From ZC4RG29 sp964521255 (GTDB lineage: Bacteria; Bacteroidota; Bacteroidia; Cytophagales; Cyclobacteriaceae), in contig CAZFRM010000005.1 in NCBI GenBank assembly GCA_964521255.1, positions 124,001 to 188,000 on the forward strand: DNA of 64,000 bases, given 5' to 3'. Shown piece after piece: positions 8,913 through 18,680 of the stretch (the stretch's first letter is position 1; each line of letters starts with the position of its first letter). A program made the translations under genes and the position numbers. Below the pieces are notes generated by a model. It made no database searches. It was not told the DNA's origin and worked only from the letters and a program-made list of their open reading frames with translations.

Positions 8913-11738
8913 TCAATTGCTGGAGTAATCCGATTCACCCAATCGCGCTTGTGCCACGGCAAGTCTTGCTACCGGCACCCGGGGGCCTGAGCATGAAACA
9001 TAATTCAGCCCAATCGTATGACAGAACGTAATGGATTCAGGATGGCCACCATGTTCACCACATATACCAATTTTTAAATCCTTATTTCTCGACCTTCCAT
9101 CATTGACGGCCAGACGCATCAACTTACCCATTGCCTTCTGATCAAGCACTTCAAAAGGATTGTCTTTTAACACTCCTTTCGAAATGTAGTAGGGCAGGAA
9201 TTTGTTTTCGGCATCTTCGCGTGAGAAACTGAATGTTGCCTGTGTGAGGTCGTTCGTACCGAAGGAGAAAAAGTCAGCAACGGTTGACAGTTCTTCGGCC
9301 TGTAGACAAGCTCGAACCACTTCAACCATAGTACCGAATTTGAAATTCAGTTTCACTTTTCTTTCTTTTTCAATCCTTGCTTTAATCTCATCGACAAAAG
9401 CTTTTACTTGTTTCAACTCCTCCACAGCACACACTTGCGGAACCATAATTTCAGGATGAACCTCTATACCAGCTGCCTGGCAATCAGCCGCCGCTTCAAG
9501 AATGGCCTGTACCTGCATTCTGTAAATCTCTGGAAATGTTAATCCCAGGCGAACTCCACGATGACCCAACATTGGATTCACTTCATGCAGCTCACGAACC
9601 TTCTTCAGCATGTGATTCTTTTTTTCAATGGCCTGCTCAACCAACTCCACTCCCTGTAAATTAAATGGCGCAGGTGACAAAGAAGCCATTGAAATATCTG
9701 CTTTGAGCAAGCGCAGACTGCTGAACAGATTGGTAACACCACTCACTGTTTCCTTCAAGTGATGAAGATGATCAAGTTCTTCGCGCAACACTTCTTCAGA
9801 AGGTAAGAACTCATGAATTGGCGGATCAAGTAACCGGACTGTAACAGGTCGATTTGCCATTACTGTAAAAATCTCATTAAAATCATTTCGTTGAATTTCC
9901 TTCAGCCGATCCAAAGCTGCTTCCCGTTCGTCTTCTGTCGCGGCCAGGATCATCTCAACTACGATGGGAAGACGGTCAACATCGTTGAACATACGTTCCG
10001 TGCGGCAAAGGCCAATGCCCATAGCTCCAAACGTCAAGGCTTTCTTTGCTGCTTCAGGCGTATCCACATTAGCCATCACTTTCAGTTTTGCAACTTCATC
10101 CGCCCAGGTAAGAAGTTTTTTTAATTCGTTGGAAAACGTGGGCTCGACAGTAGAAATGATTCCTTTATATACATAACCGGTACCCCCATCGATAGTAATG
10201 TAATCCCCCTCGTGCAAAATCTTTTCACCAATGGTTGCAATGCGCAATTTTACATCTACTTGGATTCCTTCTGCACCGGCGACACAGGGCTTACCCATTC
10301 CCCTGGCTACCACCGCCGCATGAGACGTCTTACCCCCTCGGCTGGTTAGTATGCCCTGCGATGCAAAAAAGCCATGAATGTCTTCCGGTTTGGTTTCCTC
10401 GCGCACCAATATAACTTTCTCCCCGGCACGCCCAAGTAATTCAGCCCGATCGGCATCAAACACAACATGCCCGGATGCTGCACCTGGTGAAGCGGGTAGC
10501 CCCTGGGCAAGTGGCTGGTGTTTATGGTTGGCATCAAGACGCGGGTGAAGAAGCTGTTCGAGCATCTCGGGTTTGATGCGGAGCAACGCCTGGTTCTTTG
10601 TGATAAGATTTTCCTGAACCATTTCAACTGATGTGCGTACCATTGCCGTAGCATTCATTTTACCGTTGCGGGTTTGCAGACAATAGAGCACACCCTTTTC
10701 AATGGTGTATTCAAAATCCTGCACTTCCCTGTAGTGGCTTTCAAGTTTGTTGCGTAGCGCCTCAAGTTGTTTGTATAGTTCAGGCATTTCTTTTTCAAGT
10801 TCACTCACCGGCTTTGGCGTTCGGATGCCTGCAACGACATCTTCACCCTGTGCGTTGGTAAGGTATTCACCGAACATTTCATTTTCTCCTGTACCAGGGT
10901 CACGGGTAAAGCCGACACCTGTTGCACAATCGTTACCCATGTTACCAAAAACCATCGTGACAACATTGACAGCCGTACCGTTAGCCATTTCAGGCGTGAT
11001 CTTAAACTCACGGCGATAATCTACCGCACGTTTGCCCATCCATGAATTAAACACGGCCTTGATCGCGATTTCGAGCTGCTCGTAAACATCTTCGGGAAAC
11101 GGTTTCCCCAGGGTTTCATTGACCACTTGCAGGAAACGCTCACTGATCTCACGCAGATCATCAGCGTTTAGTCCGATGTCTACTTTAACACCTGCCCGTT
11201 TTTTAACTTCTTCAAAGTGCTTATCAAATTTTTCGTCCGGAACGCCTAGCGCTACTTTTCCAAACAACTGGATAAACCGCCTATACGCATCATAAGCAAA
11301 TCGTTCATTGTTGGTTTGTTTGATCAGACCCTTTAGCGTTTCTTTATTCAAGCCCAGATTCAAAATGGTATCCATCATTCCAGGCATAGACATTGCTGAA
11401 CCTGAACGGACTGAAACCAGTAATGGGTTCTCTGCTTTTCCAAAAACCTTTCCAGTTGTCTTTTCAATTGCACGGATATGCTCCCGAACGGAACCAATCA
11501 ATCCACCTGGAAGTTTTTTGTAGGGTGAATCAAGAAAAGTAAGGCAGGCTTCAGTTGAGATTACAAAACCCGGAGGAACATTAAGTCCGATCTGGGTCAT
11601 TTCACAAAGATTTGCACCTTTGCCTCCCAACAATTGTTTGTTCTTTCCATCTCCTTCGTGAAAGGAGTAAACATATTTTACAGGTTCAGCCGATTTAGAC
11701 ACTTTGTCAACCGGGGTATCTAGAATTTCAGTGCTCAT
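8913..11738 (-). CDS. ppdK: Pyruvate, phosphate dikinase
   Basis: A 941-aa cytoplasmic enzyme that interconverts pyruvate, ATP and Pi with PEP, AMP and PPi. The N-terminal ATP-grasp region begins GGKGANLCEM and has the SGSAMSMPGMMDT loop. The central phosphohistidine domain has LTSRGGKTSHAAVVARGMGK with the catalytic His. The C-terminal PEP/pyruvate barrel has GLCRTERMF, FGTNDLTQ and ICGEHGGHP with the active-site Cys. The length is slightly above the usual 870-900 aa because of a short N-terminal extension. It is divergently arranged with the E2 gene, consistent with central carbon and gluconeogenic metabolism. Confidence 0.97.
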   Translation of the reverse strand: MSTEILDTPVDKVSKSAEPVKYVYSFHEGDGKNKQLLGGKGANLCEMTQIGLNVPPGFVISTEACLTFLDSPYKKLPGGLIGSVREHIRAIEKTTGKVFGKAENPLLVSVRSGSAMSMPGMMDTILNLGLNKETLKGLIKQTNNERFAYDAYRRFIQLFGKVALGVPDEKFDKHFEEVKKRAGVKVDIGLNADDLREISERFLQVVNETLGKPFPEDVYEQLEIAIKAVFNSWMGKRAVDYRREFKITPEMANGTAVNVVTMVFGNMGNDCATGVGFTRDPGTGENEMFGEYLTNAQGEDVVAGIRTPKPVSELEKEMPELYKQLEALRNKLESHYREVQDFEYTIEKGVLYCLQTRNGKMNATAMVRTSVEMVQENLITKNQALLRIKPEMLEQLLHPRLDANHKHQPLAQGLPASPGAASGHVVFDADRAELLGRAGEKVILVREETKPEDIHGFFASQGILTSRGGKTSHAAVVARGMGKPCVAGAEGIQVDVKLRIATIGEKILHEGDYITIDGGTGYVYKGIISTVEPTFSNELKKLLTWADEVAKLKVMANVDTPEAAKKALTFGAMGIGLCRTERMFNDVDRLPIVVEMILAATEDEREAALDRLKEIQRNDFNEIFTVMANRPVTVRLLDPPIHEFLPSEEVLREELDHLHHLKETVSGVTNLFSSLRLLKADISMASLSPAPFNLQGVELVEQAIEKKNHMLKKVRELHEVNPMLGHRGVRLGLTFPEIYRMQVQAILEAAADCQAAGIEVHPEIMVPQVCAVEELKQVKAFVDEIKARIEKERKVKLNFKFGTMVEVVRACLQAEELSTVADFFSFGTNDLTQATFSFSREDAENKFLPYYISKGVLKDNPFEVLDQKAMGKLMRLAVNDGRSRNKDLKIGICGEHGGHPESITFCHTIGLNYVSCSGPRVPVARLAVAQARLGESDYSSN

Positions 11739-11901
11739 AAGATGATCATTTAATACGATTCAATGTAGTACCCTCTCTTCCAAAATGGTATGACATATCT
11801 CAGCGCAAAACCTGATTGAACTCAAAGAAGTCCGCCAGGACGCACGGTTTTGTTCTACCACTAAATACTAATAACTTGCATCGTCAATAACCCCTTAGTC
11901 A

Positions 11902-13218
11902 ATGGCACAGGTTGAATTGATCATGCCCAAAATGGGCGAAAGTATTATGGAGGCAACGGTATTGTCCTGGTTGAAAAAACCCGGTGACAAGATCGAAGCA
12001 GAAGAGTCAATTCTTGAAGTGGCTACAGATAAAGTGGACACGGAGGTTCCCTCCACGCACGGTGGTATCCTGAAAGAAATACTTGCCAAAGAAGGTGAGG
12101 TTGTGAAAGTGGGGAATCCCATTGCAATTATTGATTCATCGGAAGAAGAAAATTCAAGCGCTCCTTCTCCTGACGAACAATCATCTGTTGCAGAAGTACC
12201 AAACGAAGAAGAAGAACTTGTTTCTTCAGAGCATACAAATGGCAGTTCACATTTCACCCCTGACTTTAAATCATCATCACGTTTCTATTCTCCCCTTGTA
12301 AAAAATATCGCCAAAGAAGAAAACATTTCAGTTGTTGAACTGGAGACTATTATAGGAAGCGGCGCGGAAGGAAGAATTACAAAGAAAGATATTTTGGAAT
12401 ATGTAGAGAACAGGAAGTTAGGGAAGACCATTAACACGACACCAAAAGTAATAGAACAAGTCAAAGTAGGAAAAGAAGCAGCTCCATCTACAAACCGGGT
12501 AAACGGCAGTGGCGATGAAATCATCGAAATGGATCGGATGCGAAAGATGATTGCTGAACGAATGGTTGAGTCAAAACGAGTTGCACCGCATGTAACATCT
12601 TTCGTTGAGGCTGATGTAACTAATATTGTTTACTGGCGGAACAAAGTGAAGAATGAATTTCAGAAACGAGAAGGAGATATTCTTACTTATACACCTGTTT
12701 TTGTCGAGGCGGTAATACTTGCTATAAAAGATTACCCGATGATCAACATCCAGGTAGAAGGTGATAAGATCATAAAGAAAAAAGATATCAATATTGGTAT
12801 GGCCGTTGCCTTGCCAACCGGAAATCTCATCGTTCCCGTTATAAAAAATGCCGATCAATACAATCTGAAAGGACTTATTAAAATAGTAAACGACCTTGCC
12901 AAGCGTGCGCGTGAAAACAAACTCAAGGCTGATGATTTAACCGGTGGAACGTTTACCATTTCCAATGTTGGTTCATTTGGAAACATTATGGGTACACCCA
13001 TTATTGTGCAGCCACAAGTAGGGATTATAGCACTGGGCGCCATTCAGAAAAAACCTGCTGTCGTCGAAACACCCTATGGCGATGCCATTGCCGTTCGTCA
13101 TAAAATGTTCCTCTCTCACTCCTATGACCATCGCGTTGTAGACGGGGCTCTTGGCGGAATGATGGTAAGGCGCGTTGCCGACTATCTTGAAAAGTTTGAC
13201 GTTAATAGAGTTCTTTGA
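11902..13218 (+). CDS. 2-oxo acid dehydrogenase E2, lipoyl acyltransferase
   Basis: A 438-aa E2 subunit with one N-terminal lipoyl domain (Lys44 in ATDKVDTEV is the lipoylation site), an acidic linker, a peripheral-subunit-binding domain (about 128-170, SPLVKNIAKEENI...GAEGRITKKDI) and a catalytic core ending in SHSYDHRVVDGALGG with the active-site His. It could serve pyruvate, 2-oxoglutarate or branched-chain complexes. The single lipoyl domain and the GSFGNIMGTPII motif leave this open. No E1 or E3 gene is adjacent. It is divergent from ppdK, with 163 bases between starts. Confidence 0.93.
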   Translation: MAQVELIMPKMGESIMEATVLSWLKKPGDKIEAEESILEVATDKVDTEVPSTHGGILKEILAKEGEVVKVGNPIAIIDSSEEENSSAPSPDEQSSVAEVPNEEEELVSSEHTNGSSHFTPDFKSSSRFYSPLVKNIAKEENISVVELETIIGSGAEGRITKKDILEYVENRKLGKTINTTPKVIEQVKVGKEAAPSTNRVNGSGDEIIEMDRMRKMIAERMVESKRVAPHVTSFVEADVTNIVYWRNKVKNEFQKREGDILTYTPVFVEAVILAIKDYPMINIQVEGDKIIKKKDINIGMAVALPTGNLIVPVIKNADQYNLKGLIKIVNDLAKRARENKLKADDLTGGTFTISNVGSFGNIMGTPIIVQPQVGIIALGAIQKKPAVVETPYGDAIAVRHKMFLSHSYDHRVVDGALGGMMVRRVADYLEKFDVNRVL

Positions 13219-13263
13219 GAATCTTTTAACCCGATCTGTTAAGATTTCCTCAATAGGAAAATT

Positions 13264-13548
13264 CTATTCAAAAAACACAGAAGGCAACCAGATTCCTATA
13301 GCAACACCATAAGCTAAATCTGCCCAGTTTATTCGGAGTGCGTTAAAAATGTAGATAAGAAATACGATAGGAAAAGTTACTAATGCTAAAACGTTTAGTG
13401 ACTTCACATGCACTTTCGCTTCCTCAAAAACATTCTTCGCATCTTCATTTGAAGGTATGGCATGCATCCCGATGGACATTTTGATTGCTACAAGTGACGG
13501 CAGATGACGTACTTTATTAGTTAAAAAAATTTCTACTAAATACAGCAT
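13264..13548 (-). CDS. Small membrane protein, hypothetical
   Basis: A 94-aa protein with two C-terminal hydrophobic segments (about 54-71 and 76-92) separated by an Asn/Trp/Asp turn, after a charged N-terminal half. No family is recognised. It converges on the E2 gene with 45 bases between stops. The gap 13549-13761 upstream holds no further gene. Confidence 0.55.
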   Translation of the reverse strand: MLYLVEIFLTNKVRHLPSLVAIKMSIGMHAIPSNEDAKNVFEEAKVHVKSLNVLALVTFPIVFLIYIFNALRINWADLAYGVAIGIWLPSVFFE

Positions 13549-13761
13549 ATCATCATCTTCGGTGGAATTAAAAGTTAGCAGTTTCTTACGTGAGAGAACT
13601 ATGGAAGTTTAATTTGGTGTGATTGTACTTAGTGCAGGTCATTAATTCAATGGGTATTAGCTTTGTTTAACTTCTTAATATCTTCTTCCCTTAGACAGAA
13701 TTAATGGAATGGCAATTACCGTTAATAAATTATACCTTAGAGATTATCAAAAACTTTTAAA

Positions 13762-14025
13762 ATGGACTCAAACCCCGACGATCTTTCAAAAATTAATGAA
13801 CCACTGGAGCAGTACTTAAATTCTCCTGGATACAAAAAAACTTTTAAACGTTTAACTGTTTCAACTTTAGAAGAACAGGAAAATAATACTCGGTTGTTCT
13901 CTGCGTCACTTACACCATCTCAGCGTCTTGAATTTTTATATATACTAAATAAAACTGCTTTTGGTGATAAATTAGAGAAACTACCTAACCGCTATTCTGG
14001 AAAAATCTATTTTGATACCATATGA
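13762..14025 (+). CDS. Small partner of nucleotidyltransferase (possible antitoxin)
   Basis: An 87-aa soluble protein rich in Leu, Asn and Lys. Its stop overlaps the next ATG as ATGA (14022-14025), a sign of translational coupling. Its size and position match the small upstream partners often found with MNT-type nucleotidyltransferases, where one partner is the antitoxin. I recognise no domain. The antitoxin or adaptor role is inferred from context. Confidence 0.65.
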   Translation: MDSNPDDLSKINEPLEQYLNSPGYKKTFKRLTVSTLEEQENNTRLFSASLTPSQRLEFLYILNKTAFGDKLEKLPNRYSGKIYFDTI

Positions 14026-14498
14026 ATATTTTTCTTGAGCCGCATAAACATATATTAAAGCGTTTGATTGAATTCAAAGTAGATTTCCTTTTAGTTGGTG
14101 GCTATGCTGTCAATTATCATGGTTATAATCGTGCCACAGGTGATATGGATATTTGGTTGCGTCCTGATAACTTAAACCGAGAAGCTTTCATAGAGTTATT
14201 AAAAGCAGAGGACTTTGATGAGAACAGTCTTAACCACGTAAAGCAAATTGATTTTAACAATGCCGCAGCTTTTCATATCGGCGAAAAACCACTTCAAATT
14301 GATTTTCTGACCAGGCTGTCCGGTGTAACATATGAGGATGCCTGGCAAAAAAAAGAAACTTTCCAGTTGAACGATCTGAGAATTCCGGTGATTCACCTTC
14401 ACGATCTCATAATTTCTAAAATAGCAACTGGACGTCTAAAGGATAAAAACGATGTTGAAGAACTTCAAAAAATTATGCAGTTAAAGAGAAATCAATAG
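14022..14498 (+). CDS. Nucleotidyltransferase-fold protein (MNT-like, toxin-antitoxin type)
   Basis: A 158-aa protein with the Pol-beta nucleotidyltransferase signature LLVGGYAVNYHGYNRATGDMDIWL (about 22-45): the GG start of helix 1 and the DxD pair in GDMDIW. A third acidic residue is probably in LQIDFL. It ends with a DLIISK...RLKDKNDVEEL segment typical of AbiEii-like and DUF6036-type proteins. Such enzymes NMPylate or AMPylate a partner or a tRNA in toxin-antitoxin pairs. It is coupled to the 87-aa gene by ATGA overlap. Confidence 0.75.
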   Translation: MNIFLEPHKHILKRLIEFKVDFLLVGGYAVNYHGYNRATGDMDIWLRPDNLNREAFIELLKAEDFDENSLNHVKQIDFNNAAAFHIGEKPLQIDFLTRLSGVTYEDAWQKKETFQLNDLRIPVIHLHDLIISKIATGRLKDKNDVEELQKIMQLKRNQ

Positions 14499-14545
14499 GG
14501 AAATTAAATTTTGCTATTGCGCTTTCACTGATGGTTGCAACTAAC

Positions 14546-14836
14546 TCATATCAACTCATGCAATAACTGTCCGTCCGCTGAAAAATGTCTCGCGTATAAT
14601 ATGTGATCCGTGTAACCGATGTACATCTTAGTGTCATCATCCAGGTTGTACACATAAATGTGTATACCACTACCAATATCACCCGCTGGCTCACCGAAGC
14701 GCATGACGATTTGCCCGTAGCTCATGTTCTCTTTTAAATGCAATTCGAATCTTTTATAAGTGAGTGGTTCGTTACCGTCGTCTGAACAGTTAGCGAAAAT
14801 TAACAGGACACTTAGCAGTACAGGGATAAATTTCAT
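14546..14836 (-). CDS. Small lipoprotein with SmpA/BamE-like fold pattern
   Basis: The frame opens at 14863, but the ATG at 14836 gives MKFIPVLLSVLLIFANC, a lipoprotein signal with Cys17, followed by SDDG, the acidic context used in Bacteroidota for surface export. The 79-residue mature part has MSYGQIVMRFGEP, a Gly/Asn turn and a YIGYTDHILYARHF strand, which recalls the BamE/SmpA 'helix then strands' layout (a Gly-Glu-Pro turn after a helix). Function is not assigned; the fold is an inference. Confidence 0.65.
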   Translation of the reverse strand: MKFIPVLLSVLLIFANCSDDGNEPLTYKRFELHLKENMSYGQIVMRFGEPAGDIGSGIHIYVYNLDDDTKMYIGYTDHILYARHFSADGQLLHELI

Positions 14837-15150
14837 AGGCTTGGAATTGAATAATCTCAACAATACAATACTACAGACCCATTCCGGAACTTACAGGTTG
14901 CAATCCATCCGGTCCATCCCCTAATTTGGTGGATTTAGATTTTAACCTTCTCACTATAATCTATTCGGCCAAAAAAATATCCTTCTTGTCCGTATCATCC
15001 TTTTGCATTTTTTGCAACTCTACTGAAAAAGGCAGTTGATCTAAGCAATTAATCCAAAAAATAGAGTCTTCAGTACTCATCATTTGCTACACAGGCCAGG
15101 CCTGCATCTCCTAACTTTCCTTTAATAAATCATCTGAACCAAAACTACTT

Positions 15151-15912
15151 ATGAAAACCGCACGTGTTACTATTCTTTATGTAATCTTTATCACTTTGTC
15201 TTCGTGTAGTCCTGTGTTATATTCAACTGTCGGACAGAACGTACCGCTCTTCCATGAAAAAGGTGAAATTACCCTTAGCAGCGGGTATTGTGAAACGTGG
15301 GATACGAAAGGATTTAATGTACAATTTGCAACTGCTATCGACAGCAACCTGGCACTCATTTCAAGTCTGTATTCAATGAAGGGCATAGACTATGACTATG
15401 GTTTGGGATCAGACGATGATATATGGCACGGCAGAGGAAGTTATTTTGAAATTGGAGTTGGAAAATTTGGGTATTCACCTCAAAGCAAACTGAGTTATGA
15501 ATTATTTGCGGGAATTGGTTACGGTTCAATGAAGAACAAAACAAACTATTCATCAGTTGATGGAAAATATATAAAACCATTCATTCAACCATCCATTGGA
15601 ATCAGTGGAGGTATTGTTGAGTTTGCTTTAACCCCACGAATAGGATTGGTTAGTTATATTTCAAATACTAATTCCATGATAACTCCTGCTTATGAAGAAC
15701 GAGTTGATAATTTCTTCAACGAGAAAAAAAATACACTTGTCTTTGAACCTGGTGCAACCTTTAGGATTGGCTATAGAAATGTAAAGATTCAGGCACAATA
15801 CTGTTACTCAACATTCAAATATGAATCTCCTGATCAAGAATCAATCAGCCCGGTTAATCCTGAATACATATCGGTAGGTATACACGTTCTTTTTTCTAAT
15901 CGATTCAAATAA
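15151..15912 (+). CDS. Outer-membrane-type lipoprotein, hypothetical
   Basis: A 253-aa product with a lipoprotein signal (MKTARVTILYVIFITLSSC, lipobox LSSC, Cys19). The mature part has alternating amphipathic strands with frequent Tyr/Gly and ends in HVLFSNRFK, with an aromatic-rich beta pattern like small outer-membrane beta-barrels of Bacteroidota. No enzyme motif is seen. A hairpin follows the stop. Confidence 0.75.
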   Translation: MKTARVTILYVIFITLSSCSPVLYSTVGQNVPLFHEKGEITLSSGYCETWDTKGFNVQFATAIDSNLALISSLYSMKGIDYDYGLGSDDDIWHGRGSYFEIGVGKFGYSPQSKLSYELFAGIGYGSMKNKTNYSSVDGKYIKPFIQPSIGISGGIVEFALTPRIGLVSYISNTNSMITPAYEERVDNFFNEKKNTLVFEPGATFRIGYRNVKIQAQYCYSTFKYESPDQESISPVNPEYISVGIHVLFSNRFK

Positions 15913-15925
15913 TATAGTTGGCCAG

Positions 15926-15963
15926 TAACAGAGCCCTGTCTTATCCGATAGGTGTCTCTGTTA
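15926..15963. terminator. Possible terminator hairpin
   Basis: TAACAGAG (15926-15933) pairs with CTCTGTTA (15956-15963) around an inner CCT/AGG pairing. It lies 14 bases after the stop of the outer-membrane lipoprotein gene. A T-tract is poor, so this is a moderate call. Confidence 0.45.
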
Positions 15964-16313
15964 TTATAACAGAAAATAAAGACCCTCTTATATATCACTT
16001 TAGTCAACTTACTGACTTTCTTTCCGCCCACCTTTCACCATATTTGCACTTCACAACCTTCATTTGTATGGCCTGGCAATAAAAAACGAAGCCGACAATT
16101 TTGTTATCTTAACAGACGAAAATATCAATGAGGAAATTCTACCCCTGTCTTATACAACTCACAGGCGATGTTGTAGTAGCAGATAACTGGAAAATCATGC
16201 AAGTAGACATGTGTAATTTGAAGTTACTTTCAAAGAACAGAACAAAAGAGAAATTATTGGCGTTGGAAGAAGAGGTGCCGCTGTGTATACTAATGAGAGC
16301 ATCATTTATTAAC

Positions 16314-16454
16314 TGGACTTACGCACCTTTGTGAATTTTTGTGTTTTTGAGATTTCGTGGCATACGGAAGTATCGAAAATTCAGCCACAAAACCTCAAAA
16401 GCACAAAATTGTCACGAAAGAAATTCAAATGATTCGTTAGGGTGCGTAAGTCCA
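16314..16454. mobile_element. MITE-like palindromic element with TTATTAA duplication
   Basis: Terminal inverted repeats TGGACTTACGCACC (16314-16327) and GGTGCGTAAGTCCA (16441-16454) bound a 141-bp element whose interior also pairs (TTTGTG...GAGATTTCGTGGC against GCCACAAAACCTCAAAAGCAC). A 7-bp direct repeat TTATTAA lies one base outside each end (16306-16312 and 16456-16462), as expected for a target duplication. There is no coding capacity. It fills part of the 726-base gap 15913-16638. The rest of that gap shows nothing else beyond a weak 68-aa frame at 16128. Confidence 0.7.
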
Positions 16455-16638
16455 CTTATTAATATAAAACATTTTATCAACAGATATTAACCAATGTTGA
16501 AAAGTAAGCAATAGGCAATCGCAGTAGGCAAAATTGCTTACTGCCATTTTTTCGCTTGTATCATAGATTTTTGAATGAACTAAGTAGCACTAAACGATTA
16601 ATAACTTCTCCTTCACAGTAAAAAATAATACAAACATC

Positions 16639-17331
16639 ATGAACAAAACCGTAATCATCACAGGAGCTTCCGGAAATCTGGGTAAGGCTACCGTAGAGAA
16701 ACTTGTCAAAGAAGGATACAACCTGGTAGTAACGGTGGCGCCAGGGGAAAAACTTGGATATTATGAAGATCATCCCCAGGTAGACATTCAATATGTAGAT
16801 CTAATGGATGAACCCGGAGTAGAAGGCATTATAAACCTTGCGTTAAAAAAATATAATACAATCCATGCCGCACTGCTGTTGGTGGGTGGTTATACCGGTG
16901 GCAACATTAAAGACACCGTCGGCAGCACGATAAAAAAAATGATCGGCCTTAATTTTGAAACAGCCTACCATGTAGCCCGACCGGTTTTCAATCAAATGAT
17001 TACACAAAACAATGGAAGGATAGTATTTATCGGTGCACGACCTGCCATAAAGGCTGTAGATGGCAAAAACAACATTGCCTATGGCCTGTCAAAATCACTT
17101 CTCTTTAAACTTGCCGAATACCTGAATGCAGAAGCGAAAGATAAAAATGTTGTTTGCTCTGTTATTGCGCCCAGCACTATGGATACACCGGCAAACCGAA
17201 AAGCCATGTCCGATGCTGATTTTACGAAATGGGTAAAACCGGAGGATATAGCAGAACTCATGGCCTATCTTATTTCCGAAAAAGGATCGGCGATGCGCGA
17301 ACCAGTGCTAAAGATGTATGGAGGAAGTTGA
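16639..17331 (+). CDS. SDR-family oxidoreductase
   Basis: A 230-aa short-chain dehydrogenase with TGASGNLG at 9-16 and a catalytic-type YGLSK (Tyr and Lys spaced YxxxK). The G-rich motif ends in GNLG rather than GxGIG, a feature of the atypical or divergent SDR group. The middle has LLVGGYTGG in place of the NNAG block. This fits an SDR with an altered cofactor-binding edge. Substrate unknown. It is monocistronic, 184 bases after the palindromic element. Confidence 0.85.
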   Translation: MNKTVIITGASGNLGKATVEKLVKEGYNLVVTVAPGEKLGYYEDHPQVDIQYVDLMDEPGVEGIINLALKKYNTIHAALLLVGGYTGGNIKDTVGSTIKKMIGLNFETAYHVARPVFNQMITQNNGRIVFIGARPAIKAVDGKNNIAYGLSKSLLFKLAEYLNAEAKDKNVVCSVIAPSTMDTPANRKAMSDADFTKWVKPEDIAELMAYLISEKGSAMREPVLKMYGGS

Positions 17332-17658
17332 TGAAATCCGGTTAAGGAAACCTCGCCTTCAAGTTAATATTTTCCAACACCACCCGTGAACCTGTTAAGC
17401 CTGATTTACGACCGATGGGGAAGTGGATATCATTTAAGTTTGCGACATCTCATGACGTTCATAATCGCTGTCAGGTCACTTCGTGACGAATAAACCTGTA
17501 ATGGTTTCGAAAGCGCCTAAAACCCCTGTTACAGAAGAATAGCAAGTGAGACGGAAAATAATAACGGGATATCCTTGTTGATAGACTTGTGATAGCGCAA
17601 CAATTGGTAAAATGGGCTGTTATCATTACGCTACTCATTCACTCAAAAAAACAAGCGT

Positions 17659-18363
17659 ATGAAAGCACTAAAAATTCTTCAAAAAGAAAAGTGCCTCTTA
17701 GTCAAAGAGGTGAGGTGTAACAGATCTCTTAATTTCATTCGAAACGAAACCAGGAGTAAGGTTGATTTCTTGCAAGAAATCGGGACTGCCAGAAGACTCA
17801 TCGTGATTCTTCTCGTGGTAATGACTCAATTTTGGTGTGCATGTGATGGTGATAATGGAGCGGTTGGACCAGCCGGACCAAAAGGGGATAAAGGTGATCA
17901 GGGACCACAAGGACCTCAAGGTGTTTCCGGAAATGCCAATGTAACGTTGTATGAGTACGGCGCTCAGACTTTTTCCGGTTCATTTAATTATCTGATACCT
18001 GACATTTCCCAAGCCAAGATTGATTCAAGCATGGTTATCGCCTATTATAATCCGGCGGGAGCAGCAGCCACTGCATGGTATGGTATACCAAGTTTGGGTC
18101 CCGGTAATGCGTATATAGCAACTAATCATTTGTATCAATCATCCGTTAGCCCTTCAGCTTATACCATGGAAATAAAACTATTTACTCCCGGCGGATCTGA
18201 ATATACTGAGTCAACAACCTTTATAAAATTCAGAATATTTGTTACAAAAGCTTCATCTATAGTAGAAGGTGGCAGGGTGAAAACTCTGAATGCTGCAGAG
18301 GCCGGAATTGATTTGGCCGATCACGATGCCTTGTGTGAATATTTCGGCTTACCAAAAGATTAA
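17659..18363 (+). CDS. Collagen-like repeat lipoprotein, copy 1
   Basis: A 234-aa product. An unusually long basic N-region (about 45 residues) precedes the hydrophobic segment LIVILLVVMTQFWCAC, whose last Cys is followed by DGDNG, an acidic context like the Bacteroidota lipoprotein surface-export signal. Then come 8 Gly-X-Y triplets (GAV GPA GPK GDK GDQ GPQ GPQ GVS) and a beta-rich C-terminal domain of about 145 residues. The shape suggests a surface-anchored trimer with a collagen-like stalk. If translation started later the N-region would vanish, but no good ATG exists there. It is a tandem paralogue of the next gene. Confidence 0.8.
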   Translation: MKALKILQKEKCLLVKEVRCNRSLNFIRNETRSKVDFLQEIGTARRLIVILLVVMTQFWCACDGDNGAVGPAGPKGDKGDQGPQGPQGVSGNANVTLYEYGAQTFSGSFNYLIPDISQAKIDSSMVIAYYNPAGAAATAWYGIPSLGPGNAYIATNHLYQSSVSPSAYTMEIKLFTPGGSEYTESTTFIKFRIFVTKASSIVEGGRVKTLNAAEAGIDLADHDALCEYFGLPKD

Positions 18364-18680
18364 ATAAATGCCTGGGGGAATTTGAAAGAAGGAATTTTCA
18401 AGACGTTTCAATTTTTCATCTGTGGGGCGAAAAATTTTCCCCGGCATAGGAATGCCGAAGTTCGATTCCAAATGATAAAAACGTGATAACACATTCATTA
18501 TCCATGAATGTTTATCTAAACTGTCTACAACGTTAATCACCTCGCTGATCTCTGTCTTAACTCATAATATAGCACGATTCGAAATTTCTTCTTTATGCAT
18601 CCTGTCAATGCCGGATGCAGCAACCATTTGCTCAGAGGATTGTTATCATCATGCAACTCGTTCATTTAAAATTCAGACAT

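Noticed and set aside
9202..11523. Several plus-strand frames of 60-100 codons opposite ppdK
   Set aside because: They are antisense shadows of a strongly conserved enzyme gene.
16128..16334. 68-aa plus-strand open frame before the MITE-like element
   Set aside because: Its last codons come from the inserted element, no family or ribosome binding site is seen, and the region has no other coding sign.
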